From Saccopteryx bilineata (Eukaryota; Chordata; Mammalia; Chiroptera; Emballonuridae), in the NCBI RefSeq assembly GCF_036850765.1, contig NC_089493.1, positions 10,293,632 to 10,357,631 on the forward strand: DNA of 64,000 nt. Reading direction: 5' to 3'. The position numbers and the translations under genes are program-made. Positions 34,113 through 45,769 of the stretch are shown one piece after another (positions within the stretch are counted from its first letter, which is position 1; every line of letters starts with the position of its first letter). The notes below the pieces were generated by a model. That model made no database searches and was not told the DNA's origin. It saw only the letters and a list, made by a program, of their open reading frames with translations.

Positions 34113-35785
34113 ACCCTGAACCATTACCACTCAAGGGACGTTGTCACCGGAGCCAAGCTTATCAACATGACAGAGATAGTGGCTTGCTCTGCCTTTGTTC
34201 ACAGTTACCTTCCTTATTTAGTGGTTATCTTCACTCTACATTTCACGAGCCAGTGGAGCCAAGCAGTAGCATGTCTGCCATTTAATGCCCACGCTGTTGC
34301 GTTTCCTCCCTGACCCTTGGCTGACCGTTGGGCTGTGACAGTCTTGGACTCGCTCCACACCCGGTAACTCTGTATGACCAGTGGGCTGGCCCGTCCCTCC
34401 CGGTCCTTGGCACAGTTTCTCTTCTTGTCTTCAGACCTGTTCAATTCTCTACTTCCAATTCTAATGCCTATTCTTCCCAATAACCTAGATAGGACAGAGC
34501 CCACACGGAACTCGTAAACAAGCACATTCTCCACAGAACAGACTGACTGCAGAAAGCACTTGAAATCCTACAGAGCTGCTTTGAAGAAGACCAAAAACAA
34601 GCCTCAAGGGTGTAAGATAAAGCCCACAGCTTCGCCAGGAGGATGTGCCTACCGGTCTCAATACCAAGCCTCCCTTTCAGCCAAACCACTGACTGAGTGA
34701 CCACTGACTGACTGACCACACAAGGGGACCTCTGCATCCTCTGTGGGAAAATTAGGTTATTTACTGGCCCCTTCTGGCCGCTTCACAAGAGGGTCATAAA
34801 TAAAGAGCCTGTTTGCAGTTCTCTTTATAACAAAGGGACTCAGCAAGAACAGAAAAACTGGAATCCATACATAGCACATGACGCATTTTAAATTCACCCC
34901 AAAGTGTCCACTTTGCTCTCTGATACGTCTGTTTCCTCTGCATTGCACTTGCTTGAAGGGAGATTAATAAGAATCCAAATAGATCAACTGGAACATTCTC
35001 TTTTTTCCTTACCCCGTCTTGAGCCACTAAGGTCTGAAATCACGTCCAGTGTGCAGGAGTCATGGGGAGCCCAAGCAGGGAACCAGGGCTGGTGTGGCTC
35101 TCCCAGAGCTGGGGTCAGCATTGCCCAGTGACTTGTGTGGCTCCAGCAAGACAGGAGCAAGAGGGCCAGACCTGTCTCCCTCCAGGGGGCAAGGTCCTTG
35201 TGTCTGATGCAGTCACTCATTCGTGCAGAACAGAGCTCATGTGGAACGAGGCTGTGCTCCCCGCACCCACAGACCTGGTCCTTCCCAGTGGGAGCGACTA
35301 CTACCTGGGACTCAGGGGGCTCTGGGAAGAGGCCGGGGTGCTGCTGGCTGTTCTCCCGGCTCAGGGGTTTGCTGATCTGCAGCAGAGAAGTGATCAGAAG
35401 TCTCCAAGAGGGTAGGGGGGTGGGAGGCTTGGAGCATCCCATGAATTATGACTGCAATCGTTCCAGCATCTCTGCCCTGCTCTCCTGCACCTGGGCCATG
35501 GGGGAGCCCTTCAGGGACAGAGTTAGCCTCACTGCTGGGGAGTGGACGATGTCAGGGATGTAAGTATGCATTATAAACTGTGAAGGGCTGAGTTTATAGA
35601 CTGTGAAGGGCTGCCTGGGGAAATTGCCAAAAAGCTTGGGTTTTAGAATCAAATGTCTGCAGGGCCCTGGAAAGAAATGCAAATGAGTAACAGGGTCAGA
35701 CAAAGGACAACGGGCTAAATGAGTTGGGGAGGCAATACCTTGGGTGGCGGGGAGCACCAGCTGCATGTACTGGCCCCCTGCTCAC
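34113..35785. other. Intergenic stretch with no recognised feature
   Basis: No gene or named repeat is recognised. A block of GACTGA-type short repeats lies near 34680-34720. Confidence 0.4.
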
Positions 35786-35789
35786 CCAT

Positions 35790-35965
35790 GTCCCATCGGG
35801 TGACCTTGGGCATGTCACCTGCCCTCTCACGGCCTCAGTTTCCTTGTCTGTAAAGCAGGGATGACAGTAGTAACTACGTAAAGACTTGTAATGAGGATGA
35901 CATGCACTGACACATGTAAATAACTCAGAACAGTGCATGGCACATAATAAGCGCTCAATAAATAC
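35790..35965 (+). repeat. MIR SINE, well preserved
   Basis: Nearly the whole MIR 3' half is readable: GGTGACCTTGGGCATGTCAC, GGCCTCAGTTTCCTTGTCTG, AATGAGGATGACATGCACTG, then GCACATAATAAGCGCTCAAT and an AATAAATA end. Confidence 0.85.
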
Positions 35966-36304
35966 TAACTCTACGTATCACATTATTATTGTTGGTATTT
36001 GGCTCCAGCGAGTTGTTGCCAGGTGAGAATACACCAATGTTGCCAGATCTTCTCATTCTCTAAGCAAAAAATGAGACCTCTCTTGATATTTAAATAATGG
36101 CAACTAATGTTTTTAGATGTGTCAAAATTTGAATAAAGCCTGGAGTTTAGTTAACAGCAATATAGCCATGTTGTTGTTTTTTTAGTTTGACAAATGTACT
36201 GTGGGAGAAACTGAGTGGTGTTTGGACACTCAATCTTGGTAACTTCTCTGTAAATTTAAATTTCCTCAAAAATTAACAGTTTATTTGAAAAAAACTGCAA
36301 GCAG

Positions 36305-36352
36305 CAATGCACACACTCACACACACATTCACACTCACACACATACACATTT
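36305..36352 (+). repeat. Degenerate (AC)n microsatellite
   Basis: An interrupted CA/CACT run of about 48 bases. Confidence 0.8.
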
Positions 36353-36479
36353 ACGGGCAGGTTCTGTCTCAAGACCACCAGAGAGAGAGAGCTTTCGTAG
36401 GAGGGCCTTTCATTGCTGCTTGGCTGGGACTGAGACATACAAGGTTTCTGCTCTCTCGTCACTGGTATCTAAGTGAAAA

Positions 36480-37500
36480 CCCAGGCAGCCCCCGATGAAA
36501 AGGCAACCAATAGTAATGAGTGCCTGCTTCTAGGTAATGGGCTGCTTGTTTATTGGAATCAGCCCCGCTGCCGACAGCACCTAGAAAATCTGGATCTGAG
36601 TTTTAAAATATCAAAGAGGTGACAGAGCATAATTAAGCACTAGGACAAAAGAATAAGAAGCCAAGAACCCAGAGGACTAAGCAGGCATACAAACTGCTGC
36701 AGGTGTGAGCTAATCTCACAAAATTAGCACCTTCATTTTAACAGCTGTTCCCAGCTCTCAAGGGGCAGAAACGCCCCCGCGGGCACCTGGGTCCCTCAGG
36801 CACACTTTGTACAGGTGCTGGTCTGGGCAGAGGAGCCTACTGTCCATTAGATTTCCTCAGGGGTCCCAGACTGCCTCCGCAGACACCAGAGGGAGGGGCG
36901 AATGCCGAAGAGGAATCAGCAGTGTTTGGTGGGAGTTAAAGTCTCTGAGAAGAAATCTCAAAGCCTCCCGTGGCTTGTTAGTGATGCCCGACATTCCAGC
37001 CCCCCCAGGGAGCAGGACTGGGAACAGTGGGGTTCATCCCCAGCCTGGCCCTCTATGTGTCACACGGTCTGACATCCTCCTGAGAACAGGCTCACGATAT
37101 GAGAAGGCAGAGAATCCTGGAGGCCTACAGGGGGCTTGGGATAAAGGGGCAGAACTGGGAAAGGGAACCCACCTGGTAAAAAATAGAATTCAGAAAAGGG
37201 TGACCAGTGGTGGAGGCAGGACATAGTCCAGCCACCTTTTCTTTTTTTTTTTTTTTGTCTTATTAGAATGCTGATGACTTGGTCTTTGCCCCCGTCCCGT
37301 CTGATATTTACTTTCTGTTTCCCACACCCGTCCAGCAGGGGGTGCTCTTCCACGTAGGCAAAATCGGAGGTAATCCCTAAAGACACACCCTATTCTACCC
37401 GGAGGTCCAACGTGAAGACGCACCTGCTTGAGGTTACTTACTCATGAAACTAGTGTCCCAGCAGAACTGGGACACTTGTCGTCTGACTCCAGGCCCAGAC
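36480..37500. other. Intergenic stretch with no recognised feature
   Basis: The only clear feature is a T-run at about 37243-37257, which could be the end of an unrecognised reversed retroposon. Confidence 0.35.
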
Positions 37501-37534
37501 CTTCACCTCTTCGGCCTGAGCAAAAGTCAAATGG

Positions 37535-37822
37535 ATGCTGGAGAATGACGCTCGAACTATTGCAAACGTAGTCACACTGGTCCACTACATTGATGACATT
37601 ATGTTCACGGAGGCTGAGGAGCAGGAAAGGGCAGGCACAGTATATAGTTTAGCTGCCTTAGTGATACATGTGCTTACACAGGGTATTCAGAGGCCTGTCG
37701 CCTCACTGGGGTTTCTGGGGACTCAGCGGTCTGGGCCATGCCAGTATCTTCTCCAAGGTGAAAGACAAGTAACAGTATCCCGAACCACCTACCACAAAAA
37801 AAGGCTGTCCATTGCTTGTTAG
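37535..37822 (+). pseudogene. Degraded endogenous retrovirus pol fragment (reverse transcriptase)
   Basis: The translation contains a YIDD box in the context HYIDDIMF, the catalytic aspartate pair of retroviral reverse transcriptase. An acidic stretch and a FLGTQ segment follow, as in retroviral RT palms. Only about 95 codons are open. No gag, env, protease or LTR was found near it, so this is a relic. Similarity is to ERV RTs as remembered, and the class is not assigned. Confidence 0.62.
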
Positions 37823-37959
37823 GCATTTTTGGTGAGTTTAAAGAAATCCATATTGAGATTTGTGGTTTACAATACGTACTGTTCTTCTCTGCTTTTCTTC
37901 TTCCTAACAAATATCTCCCTTCATTTTCCCATTTGCTTTTATGCTCCAGCCACATGAAT

Positions 37960-38180
37960 TTCCCTCTAGGTACTTGACTGAGCTCTTTCCTGCCTCAGGA
38001 CCTTTGCATTTGCTATTGTTTCCTTTGCTTGGCATGTTTCTACCCTCAGTCTGTGTCGCATAGGTAGAGACTTGACTTCTTCACAGATCATGTTCCTGAT
38101 CACCCTACACAGCCTTATTGTCCATCTCAGCCCTTTATTCGTTTCCTTCATCACATAGCATTTATCTTTCTTGAAGATTT
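37960..38180 (+). mobile_element. L2 LINE relic
   Basis: The order of phrases (CTGCCTCAGGACCTTTGCAT, TTGCTATTGTTTCCTTTGCT, TGGCATGTTTCTACCC, then ATCACATAGCATTTATC) follows the conserved L2 3' region. It is strongly diverged. Confidence 0.6.
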
Positions 38181-38189
38181 TGAGCTGTC

Positions 38190-40330
38190 GTCACTGTCAG
38201 TCTCTCCCACTCTTCTCTTTTCTTAATTCTTGGCAGTTTCATTGTCTGCATAAACAGAACTTCCCAGGCTTTGGACCTTCCCCTTCCCTCCAGGGAAGTG
38301 CCCTCTACTCTGCTTAAGACACTCACTGCTGTGGGGACACTCTTCATCACATAACTGCCATTGACCGTGTGACCTGTCATTCTAACCACTCAGCTAGTAC
38401 GCTCCATTCCCTCTGTGTCACACTGGCAAAGCCACGCCCCAGCTAAACCCTGCCCTGCATCTGTCCACTGGGCAGCTGTCCAACTGGAGAAGATGGGGCC
38501 AAAGCACGTGGCCATGGCGACTCGTTCTGCTTTAACTTGATGATCACTACAATCACAGGTCACCCTTACTGCTACTCAGAAGTCATACTACGTTTCCCCA
38601 GTTAATTTGGTCCCATTTTTCTATACCTAGTTCAGACTTTCTCCCCTCTCCTAACACATCCAAAACCTCCTCTCTGTTCCTTTTCTCAGCTGAGGGCTTT
38701 ATCTTGTGCTGCAAGGAGAAAACAGAAGTAAACAATCACAAGTAGACATCTACAAGATTCCAGCTCAACATTCTTTCACATTCCTGCAAAGACGCCCTTA
38801 ATTCTCCTGCCGCACCCACGCTCCCAGCCAATGCCGACTCGGTGCTGCATGGCCCCTCCTCCCTCACGACTCGGGCACAGTGCCCCGCGGCCTCTCCTTC
38901 GCCCCTGAACTCCCAACTGTTTCCTCTCCGCGTGCTCATCGCCCTCTGCTAACGAGCGAACCCCTGCCAAACACCGTGGCAGGTGCCCCGGGATACGCAA
39001 AAATGAATAAACAGGTCCCAGATGTCACCCTTTTCCCAACTATACCGATCCTGTCATTTGTGCCGTGAGACAAGGGGACTCTCTGTTCCCTCTGTGGGGT
39101 GATGGGAGGGGTGGCGAGCTCCACACAGCACCACCCATTGGAACACAGGATCCATAGCTGAAAGGTTGTGAGCAGTTTCTGTCTCTGGCCTTTCCTGGCT
39201 ACCGTTTCCTGGGAAACGGGAGGCCCCTCACAGGGAAAGGGAGCTGGTGAGCCTGCTACTGTGAAGCAGGCAGAGTAGATGTGGTTCCCCAGAAACTCAG
39301 AATGTCAGGGGCTGAACTCACACGCAAGTACGTGAGCACCCACATTCTGCACTGCTCATGTTCACATCCGTCTGGGTTTCTGGGAATGTCACCGGCTCGT
39401 TGACGCCCGACTCCAGACGGCTGCAGCCTTACACTGCTGTCCCTGCCTAACCCGGCGGTGCCCAGCGGGGCCCGGGGGTCTATCGGAGTGCAGAAAAAAG
39501 TATTGTGAGATTCTATTAACATTGTTATCTCCTCCTTTCTAAAAGGTTGACTTTTGTTTTATTAAAACCAATGATGCATCAGGGAGGTGGCACACGTATA
39601 TGATTTATAAATGAATGAAGAAACATATTGAAGGTACTATTTATTTTATTTTATTTTATTTTATTAATCGAGATGCATCAGCCTATTAAGCTGATTGAAG
39701 CCTTGGTCACACGTGTAGTTGTGAGTCATGGCTGCCCTAGTTCAGGAGAACAGCTCCAGCCTGCTCTGGTCGATCAGATGCCCAGCACAAGTAACTATTG
39801 TATTAAGGCAAAGTGTCTGAACAAGGGCCTTGGTGGTGCCAATTTTGTATCTAGAAGATGTTCTATATGGGCAGAAATATTGGGTTGCCCTAAGTCTTTT
39901 AACAAGTCTTTGGATTTTCCTCGTTAATGAGGCAAACAGGATAATCTTGAAATCTAGCTACGGGGACTCCCATTCTCAGGGAGCCCACAGTCTCCGTATG
40001 TGATGCAAATCGCTAGAGGAGGGGTCAAGGACCAGCAGGGACCTTCAACCTCTCCAGGCACCAGGGGCAAAGCCAAGCCGTCACACAACCATAGGGTGCA
40101 TGGTGCTCATGGTATGGGCTGCACAGACAGGGAGGAAGGAACGCTCCTGCTTTCCCAGGGCAAAACTGGACAAGTCACACCAATTCTGAGTTCCGGCCGC
40201 TCACCGCAGAGCGAGCTAATAACTGGTGGCAACTACTGCCCAGGCTTGTTGGGAGGCTGCCAGAGGCCGTGTCCACAGAGACTGTGATCTCACACATGGG
40301 AGGGAGGAACTGTCTTTCCATTTGCTCAGA
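38190..40330. other. Intergenic stretch with no recognised gene
   Basis: It contains a short (TTTTA)n run at 39638-39665. Other sequence is unassigned. Confidence 0.4.
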
Positions 40331-40339
40331 AGTTTCTAT

Positions 40340-40500
40340 ATGTCTGAGCCATGTACTGTCTGTCGTCTCATTCGGCCCTCCCCCAAACTCTCTAAAGTAG
40401 ATGCAACCTCTGTTCTGTTGTTGGGCTTGCAGAGAGATTGGGTGATTTTCCTGCAGTCCCCCAGCGAGCAAGCAGCTGGCTGGGATTTAAGCTCCCGCTA
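40340..40500 (-). repeat. MIR-type relic, reversed
   Basis: Diverged reversed MIR order: CTAAAGTAGATGCAACCTCT, GCAGAGAGATTGGGTGATTT, CCTGCAGTCCCCCAGCGAGC, GCTGGGATTTAAGCTCCCGC. Confidence 0.55.
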
Positions 40501-41884
40501 CGCTGACCTCCCCAGGAGAGCTTCCCCACCCCTTCAGGCTGGCAGCCATGGGTTCCGGGTTCCGGGGGGGAGGGTGGCTGGAGGAGAGCCAAAGGCGGAA
40601 CAGAGAAATTCTAGAGAAGCCACCTTTTTGAAAGACACTAGCAGAAAGTGTCACATATGTAAATACAGCTTCCTCCTGTTTGGTTACAAAGTTAAAAGGT
40701 ATTTTTTTAAAAGGGCTTTTTCATAGAAGCAACCCTTTCTTGTGAAAATATAAAACACATAGACTATACAGAAGAAAGTAAAAGTCACTCCAGCTGGTAG
40801 CACTGATTTATCTCTTTCCAGAACTTTCTATGCACATGCTTTGGTTTCTCGCGCTATATAGTATATTGTGAACTGGTTCGTTCTTTTACTTCTTCGTGTT
40901 TAGGCTAAACCAAAAGACCAAGAGAGAAGAGGGAAACATTTGAGTGTCTGCTCCATCTCTGTATTCCTTTATTTTACCCTGATAGCCACCCCAAGACCTT
41001 TAGAACTCTAACCCCCATCTACAGATAACCCCTGAAGGGTAAGGAACTCGTCCACAGTAAACTGAGGCTGCTGTGACTGGCCCCAAATCCCACGTTCTTC
41101 TCAAAGTCCACACGGTCCCAGGAGGTGCACAAGACCATGTTTGTGTATGAGTTTTCCAGCCTTTGCCTTCAAGCCCCTGAATGGCCCCGCCTTCCCTGGT
41201 GAGCCTGGGGCTCCACCCCCCAGGAGGAAGGAGGGCACTTCTCCTCTGACCCCATCCCACCATCCCAAGTGCCTGAGCAGGCAGCTTAGCAGAGCCCTTC
41301 CTGCCTGCTTCCCTTCCAGCCTCAGGAGGCCGGGGGCGGGAGGGCAGGGTGCAGAGGGAGGCTGCCAGCTGTTTGCTGGGCTCGGACCTTCCCAGAAGGC
41401 AGTGTTGACGGAGCTATGTTTGCCTTGCTTGCCCAATGCTCTGCAAGGGGAACGCTGAATGCTAGCCCCCAGCCCCCACCCTGCTTATGCAGAATGGAAA
41501 TCATTGATTTCTCACTGAATTCCTAGAGGAATTTTGTTTTTGTTCCCAGCTGTTTCACTGAATCGTTTAATTTCCATTTGCCTTCTGGGAAAACAACAGT
41601 CACACAGCCTGTGGATGAAGGAGAAGGGGATAATGGTTATAAGCCTTGCTTTCGTGGCCCACGTCCCCTGTCATCCGCAATGGGGCCCCTTGGTGTCAAG
41701 ACAACCGTCGCCTTTCCACACAGTTGAGGGAGTCTGGCTCCAGGTCTGGGATTTGAAGGGCTTCTCCACTCCAGTCCTGGGGGGCTTTATCCATGTCAGG
41801 GGATGGAGAAGGGAGAGCAGCACCTTAGGAAGCCCAGCACACGCTACCCCAGAACGGCCGTCCCACCCGGAGAAACAGAGTGTG

Positions 41885-42310
41885 TTCACACAAATGTTCA
41901 CAGAAGCTACATTCACAACGGTCGGAACTGGCGACCACCCAGACACCTCTCAGCAGACACACTGCTGTCCATCCACACAGCGGACCTGCTCTCAGTGAGA
42001 CACATGAGCCAAGGGCGTAGGGCAACAGCTGCGGCGAATTTCAGAAACATGATGTTGAACCAAAGACGCCAGACACACACACACACAGTGTGTAGCCCTT
42101 CTAGAAGGAGCGAAACTAATCCATGGAGATGGAAGTCCGAAGAGAGGTCACCTTCAGGCGAGATCGGGAGACGGGCTGGACAGATCTGCTCTCTAGGTCT
42201 CGATCAGAGGGATGGCAACACAGACGTGCACAGATGTGAAAGCAAACACTCCTGTGCATTGGACTGAGGGTTTTACTGCGTGTAACTAACACCTCAGTGA
42301 AAACAGAGTC
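41885..42310 (+). mobile_element. Very old L1 3' fragment
   Basis: Phrases such as ACAGAAGCTACATTCACAAC, CACTGCTGTCCATCCACACA, ATGATGTTGAACCAAAGACG and CCATGGAGATGGAAGTCCGA parallel the end of ORF2 and the 3' UTR of L1M-type elements. No open frame remains. Confidence 0.5.
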
Positions 42311-42319
42311 ATGAGAGAG

Positions 42320-43125
42320 TCAAGACTGGGGAGCGATGGTGGCACCCACGGGGGTGGCAGCGTGGACAGGCGGAGTGACGGGAGGGGTCAGGCAGGCTGC
42401 CCAGGGTCCCCCTGTGTGTTCTCTCTGAACCTCGCCCTCAGGGTGGAGAGAGTAGAACCTTCTCGGTGAAACCGTTGGTAAGATGAGCGCCCGCCCGGCA
42501 CCCAGCAGGCCAGCAGAGAGTGGGTCACCTTTGCTGGGATGATGGTGTGGGGTGGGGAGAAGGCAGGGCAGCTCCTGGGCAGCGGGGCCAAGAAGAGAGA
42601 CCCGGGCGCCCACCACCCTGAGCCTCCGGGAAAAGGGAAGGCAGGGACAGTGGGCGTGATCCGATCCCCTCCCTCTCGGAGGCATGCCAGCATTGCAGCT
42701 CAGCCCCCGCTCTGTCCTTCTCCCGCGAACCGTCCCCCCATTCTCGAAGGCCGGCTGAGGAGGCAGGTGGCAGGAGCAGCTTTGGGTGCTGGTGGGAGCC
42801 CAGGCCGGGCACGCAGGAAAGCAGGCTCTCGGTCCTGGCTGTGCCGGGCAATCTCACATGATGGCTTCCGGCTCAGATGGACAAAACGGTTGTTGCTTTG
42901 CTGCTCTAAGAAGTTACACGCCCTGTGCAGAGTTTTAGCATTCCGGAGGTTTTCACACTTTCCACCATGGCGAACACCTTAAGCACCCGATTAAAGAAAT
43001 GCCCCATTTCTACTCAATGTCACATGTTTTAAAACAGTTCATCAAGCGTCCTTTGAACGGCTGTTTCGTGCTCAGCACAGAGAGTTGAAAAAAGCCAGCC
43101 TTGCCCTCAGGTACCTGTGGCCCGG
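42320..43125. other. Intergenic stretch with no recognised feature
   Basis: GC-rich, with overlapping open frames in several frames that have no recognised domain. Confidence 0.4.
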
Positions 43126-43129
43126 GTTA

Positions 43130-43350
43130 GAGCCGCCCCTTGCCCTGCAGTCGCACAGCCTGGCTCAAATCTCCTCCCTGCCACTCTCCAGCTCGTTGAC
43201 CTAGGGCTAGCTGCTTGACTTCCACAGGCCTCCGTCTCTTCATCTGGCCAAGTGTGGTAACGAAATCATCCACCTCATAGGCATATCGTGAGGATGAAAG
43301 GAATGAATGTCTCTAACGTGCTCACAATGTCATCTGGCACCGCTGGGTGC
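43130..43350 (+). repeat. MIR SINE relic
   Basis: MIR phrases: CAGCCTGGCTCAAATCTCCT, GCTCGTTGACCTAGGGCTAG, CTGCTTGACTTCCACAGGCC, TCTTCATCTGGCCAAGTGTG and a GAGGATGAAAGGAATGAATG end. Confidence 0.65.
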
Positions 43351-43359
43351 TTCATTCTG

Positions 43360-45075
43360 GTCCGCTGCTGCGGTGTCTCTGAAGGGACGCACACGGCGTG
43401 CTGCGAAGCCCCCGGATGGAGACCTGACCCAGGCTGTGGGAATGGGGAGGTCGGTCAGGAAGGCTTATTGATGAATTAGTCCCGGGCTGGGATGTGGGGG
43501 GGTGTCCCTGAGTCAGCCACGTGAAGAGGATGGGAAAGCTGTTTTCCTTTGGGAGCAGAGAGAAGTCTGCACAGACTCTGGCCATCTGGGAAGCGACAGA
43601 CAATGGAAGTGACGCACGTGACCGTCCTCCCAGGCGGGAACTAGTGTGTTTTCTCTGAAAAGGCCAGAGAGCAAATACTGTCCATTCTGCAGGCCACAGG
43701 GCTTCTGTCACAGCTACTGAGCTCAGTCACCCTGGCATAAAAGAGGGCAGGCAATAAACACACGCGTGAGGCCGTGCTCCCGCAAAACCTCGTAAGTGGG
43801 CACTGAAAACTGAATTTCATGTCATTTCCTGTGTCACAAAATACTATGCACTTTTTGATCCCCCCCCCCCCTTAGCCACTTAAAAAACATAGAAACCATT
43901 CTGAGCTTGCTGGCCATACAAAAACAGACATCACTGTTACTGTCTGCGCCTCAGTTCCCCCACCTGTCCTCAGAGGATGCTAATGGCACCCATGGCATGG
44001 CATTAAAACAGACCCTGGCAAACAGGATGTGTGGTGGCAGGCCACACAGTGAGGGCAGTGTGGGGCTTTGTATTGCAACATGAAGGCAGTGAGAGGCTGG
44101 CTAACACCAAGCAAACAGAAATGCTTCAGGTCAACAGGAAAGGTGACAGCAAGGTGCATCGAACTGTTTCGGCCCAAGGTCTGAGTGAAGCAAGACCGAC
44201 AAGCCCTATTGCTCGCTGTTAGTCCAGCCACCCACGCAGGGCTTGTGTTGCTGACAAACAAGTCCCAAAGTCCTGGGGGCTCTCCCACGGCCCTCCGAAG
44301 GTCCTGGGGCCTCTCCCACGGCCCTCCGAAGGTCCCTGACACCTGCTCGGGGAAGAAGAACATGCGGGTGGGCCCCGGACAGGGAGCCAGCGCTGGGAAG
44401 CAAGCCTGTTCCTTGTGACATGTCAGCAAGGCCCACCGAAGGGGGGGAGGGGCGAACGCACAGGGGCTCCCGCTGGCCGGAAGGTGACGACCTGACCATC
44501 CAAACGCACACACAGAAACAGTTAAATAGGATAAGCAGAGTGTCCTAATACAAGCCCAAAGTCCATAATGGCCACAAGAGCCCCTCAGTTCATAAAGCTA
44601 AAGTTAAAATGTAGAAAAGGTTATTTTTAATAAAAACATTAGGGTGTTTTTGTTTTGTTTTACATTTTAACAAGGAGGAGGATGAAGCTAGAGGTGGTGC
44701 TTCATTTCTTCTGTTAGATGTATGGTCACTTAAGATGTATAGCTTTGCCTTCTTCCCTGAGGAAGGTTGAGGAGCAAAGACAAGAAGTTGGGAGTTAGCC
44801 ACACAGTTCCAGAAAAAGCAGGGGCGGGTTGGCACGCGGGGAGCCCCAGAGGAAAGAGGAAGCGAGCCACCACGGTGTTGCAAGTGGGTAGAGGCACAAG
44901 GTGCCAAGATGGGCCAGGTCCATGGTGCAAGGTCAGCTCAACCTGGGACAGGAAGCGCAGAACATCCGACAGGAAGCTGGCCCACCCATGGAGACAGGAC
45001 ATAAGGAGACAGGTCATAAGGAGACAGGTCAGTTATGCTCACGGGGCGGGCCTGCTGTGAGACACTTCACAAGCA
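43360..45075. other. Intergenic stretch with a small 30-33 bp duplication
   Basis: The phrase CTCTCCCACGGCCCTCCGAA occurs twice within 44270-44340. The phrase AAGGAGACAGGTCA occurs twice near 45002-45031. Nothing gene-like is recognised. Confidence 0.45.
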
Positions 45076-45079
45076 TCTC

Positions 45080-45215
45080 CTCACTTAAGCCTCAAAACAA
45101 CTCTATTAAAAGAAAGAGACTTGTATTAACCCCATTTTACAGGTGAGGAAACTGAGGCTCAGAGAGGTGAAATAATGTCCTCCACTGAATCCAAGTCGGT
45201 CTGGCTCCAATGACC
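45080..45215 (-). repeat. MIR SINE, reversed
   Basis: Clear reversed MIR core: CCCCATTTTACAGGTGAGGA, AACTGAGGCTCAGAGAGGTG, preceded by TTAAGCCTCAAAACAACTCT. Confidence 0.8.
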
Positions 45216-45494
45216 CCACGCCCAACTGGGCCCTCTGCCTCTCAGCGGTGCTCAGAAAGATGCTGATTGTCCCTGGCCTTGACCCTTCAAGAAGCAAAAT
45301 GAGCTCTTTGTCCCTGGGCAAACAGTGCTATTCCCCAAATCCTCCGCTTGCTCAGCCCCTTGGGACCCATTTGAAAGGTTTCGCTGGACCAGGAACATGT
45401 CCAAAAATCATAGCCTGGTTGGCATCAACTTAGAGTTCATAGGTGCCTGAGATGGCCTCAAATAGTTCATTTTTTTTTTTCTCACTGCCTTTGC

Positions 45495-45660
45495 ACAACC
45501 CTGGTAGAAATGACCATTCTTACCCCCCATCTCACAGATGAGGAAACCGAGGCACAGAGAGGGAAAGCGGCTAAGATCTCACAAAAAGGCAGTGGTGGAG
45601 TTAAGGGTTAAACTCAGACGCTTAGCTCCCAGGCCTGTGCCTGACTCATACGTCTCTCTG
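45495..45660 (-). repeat. MIR SINE, reversed
   Basis: Reversed MIR core: ACCCCCCATCTCACAGATGA, GGAAACCGAGGCACAGAGAG, then CTCAGACGCTTAGCTCCCAG. Confidence 0.75.
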
Positions 45661-45718
45661 AAGGAAGCCGGTGCCTGGACGGAGGATCCCACAGTGAGGA
45701 CAGAATGGGGGGTGATTC

Positions 45719-45721
<3 letters not shown>

Positions 45722-45762
<41 letters not shown>
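45722..45762 (+). repeat. (TG)n microsatellite, ~20 copies
   Basis: An uninterrupted TG run. Confidence 0.95.
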
Positions 45763-45764
<2 letters not shown>

Positions 45765-45769
45765 ATGGG

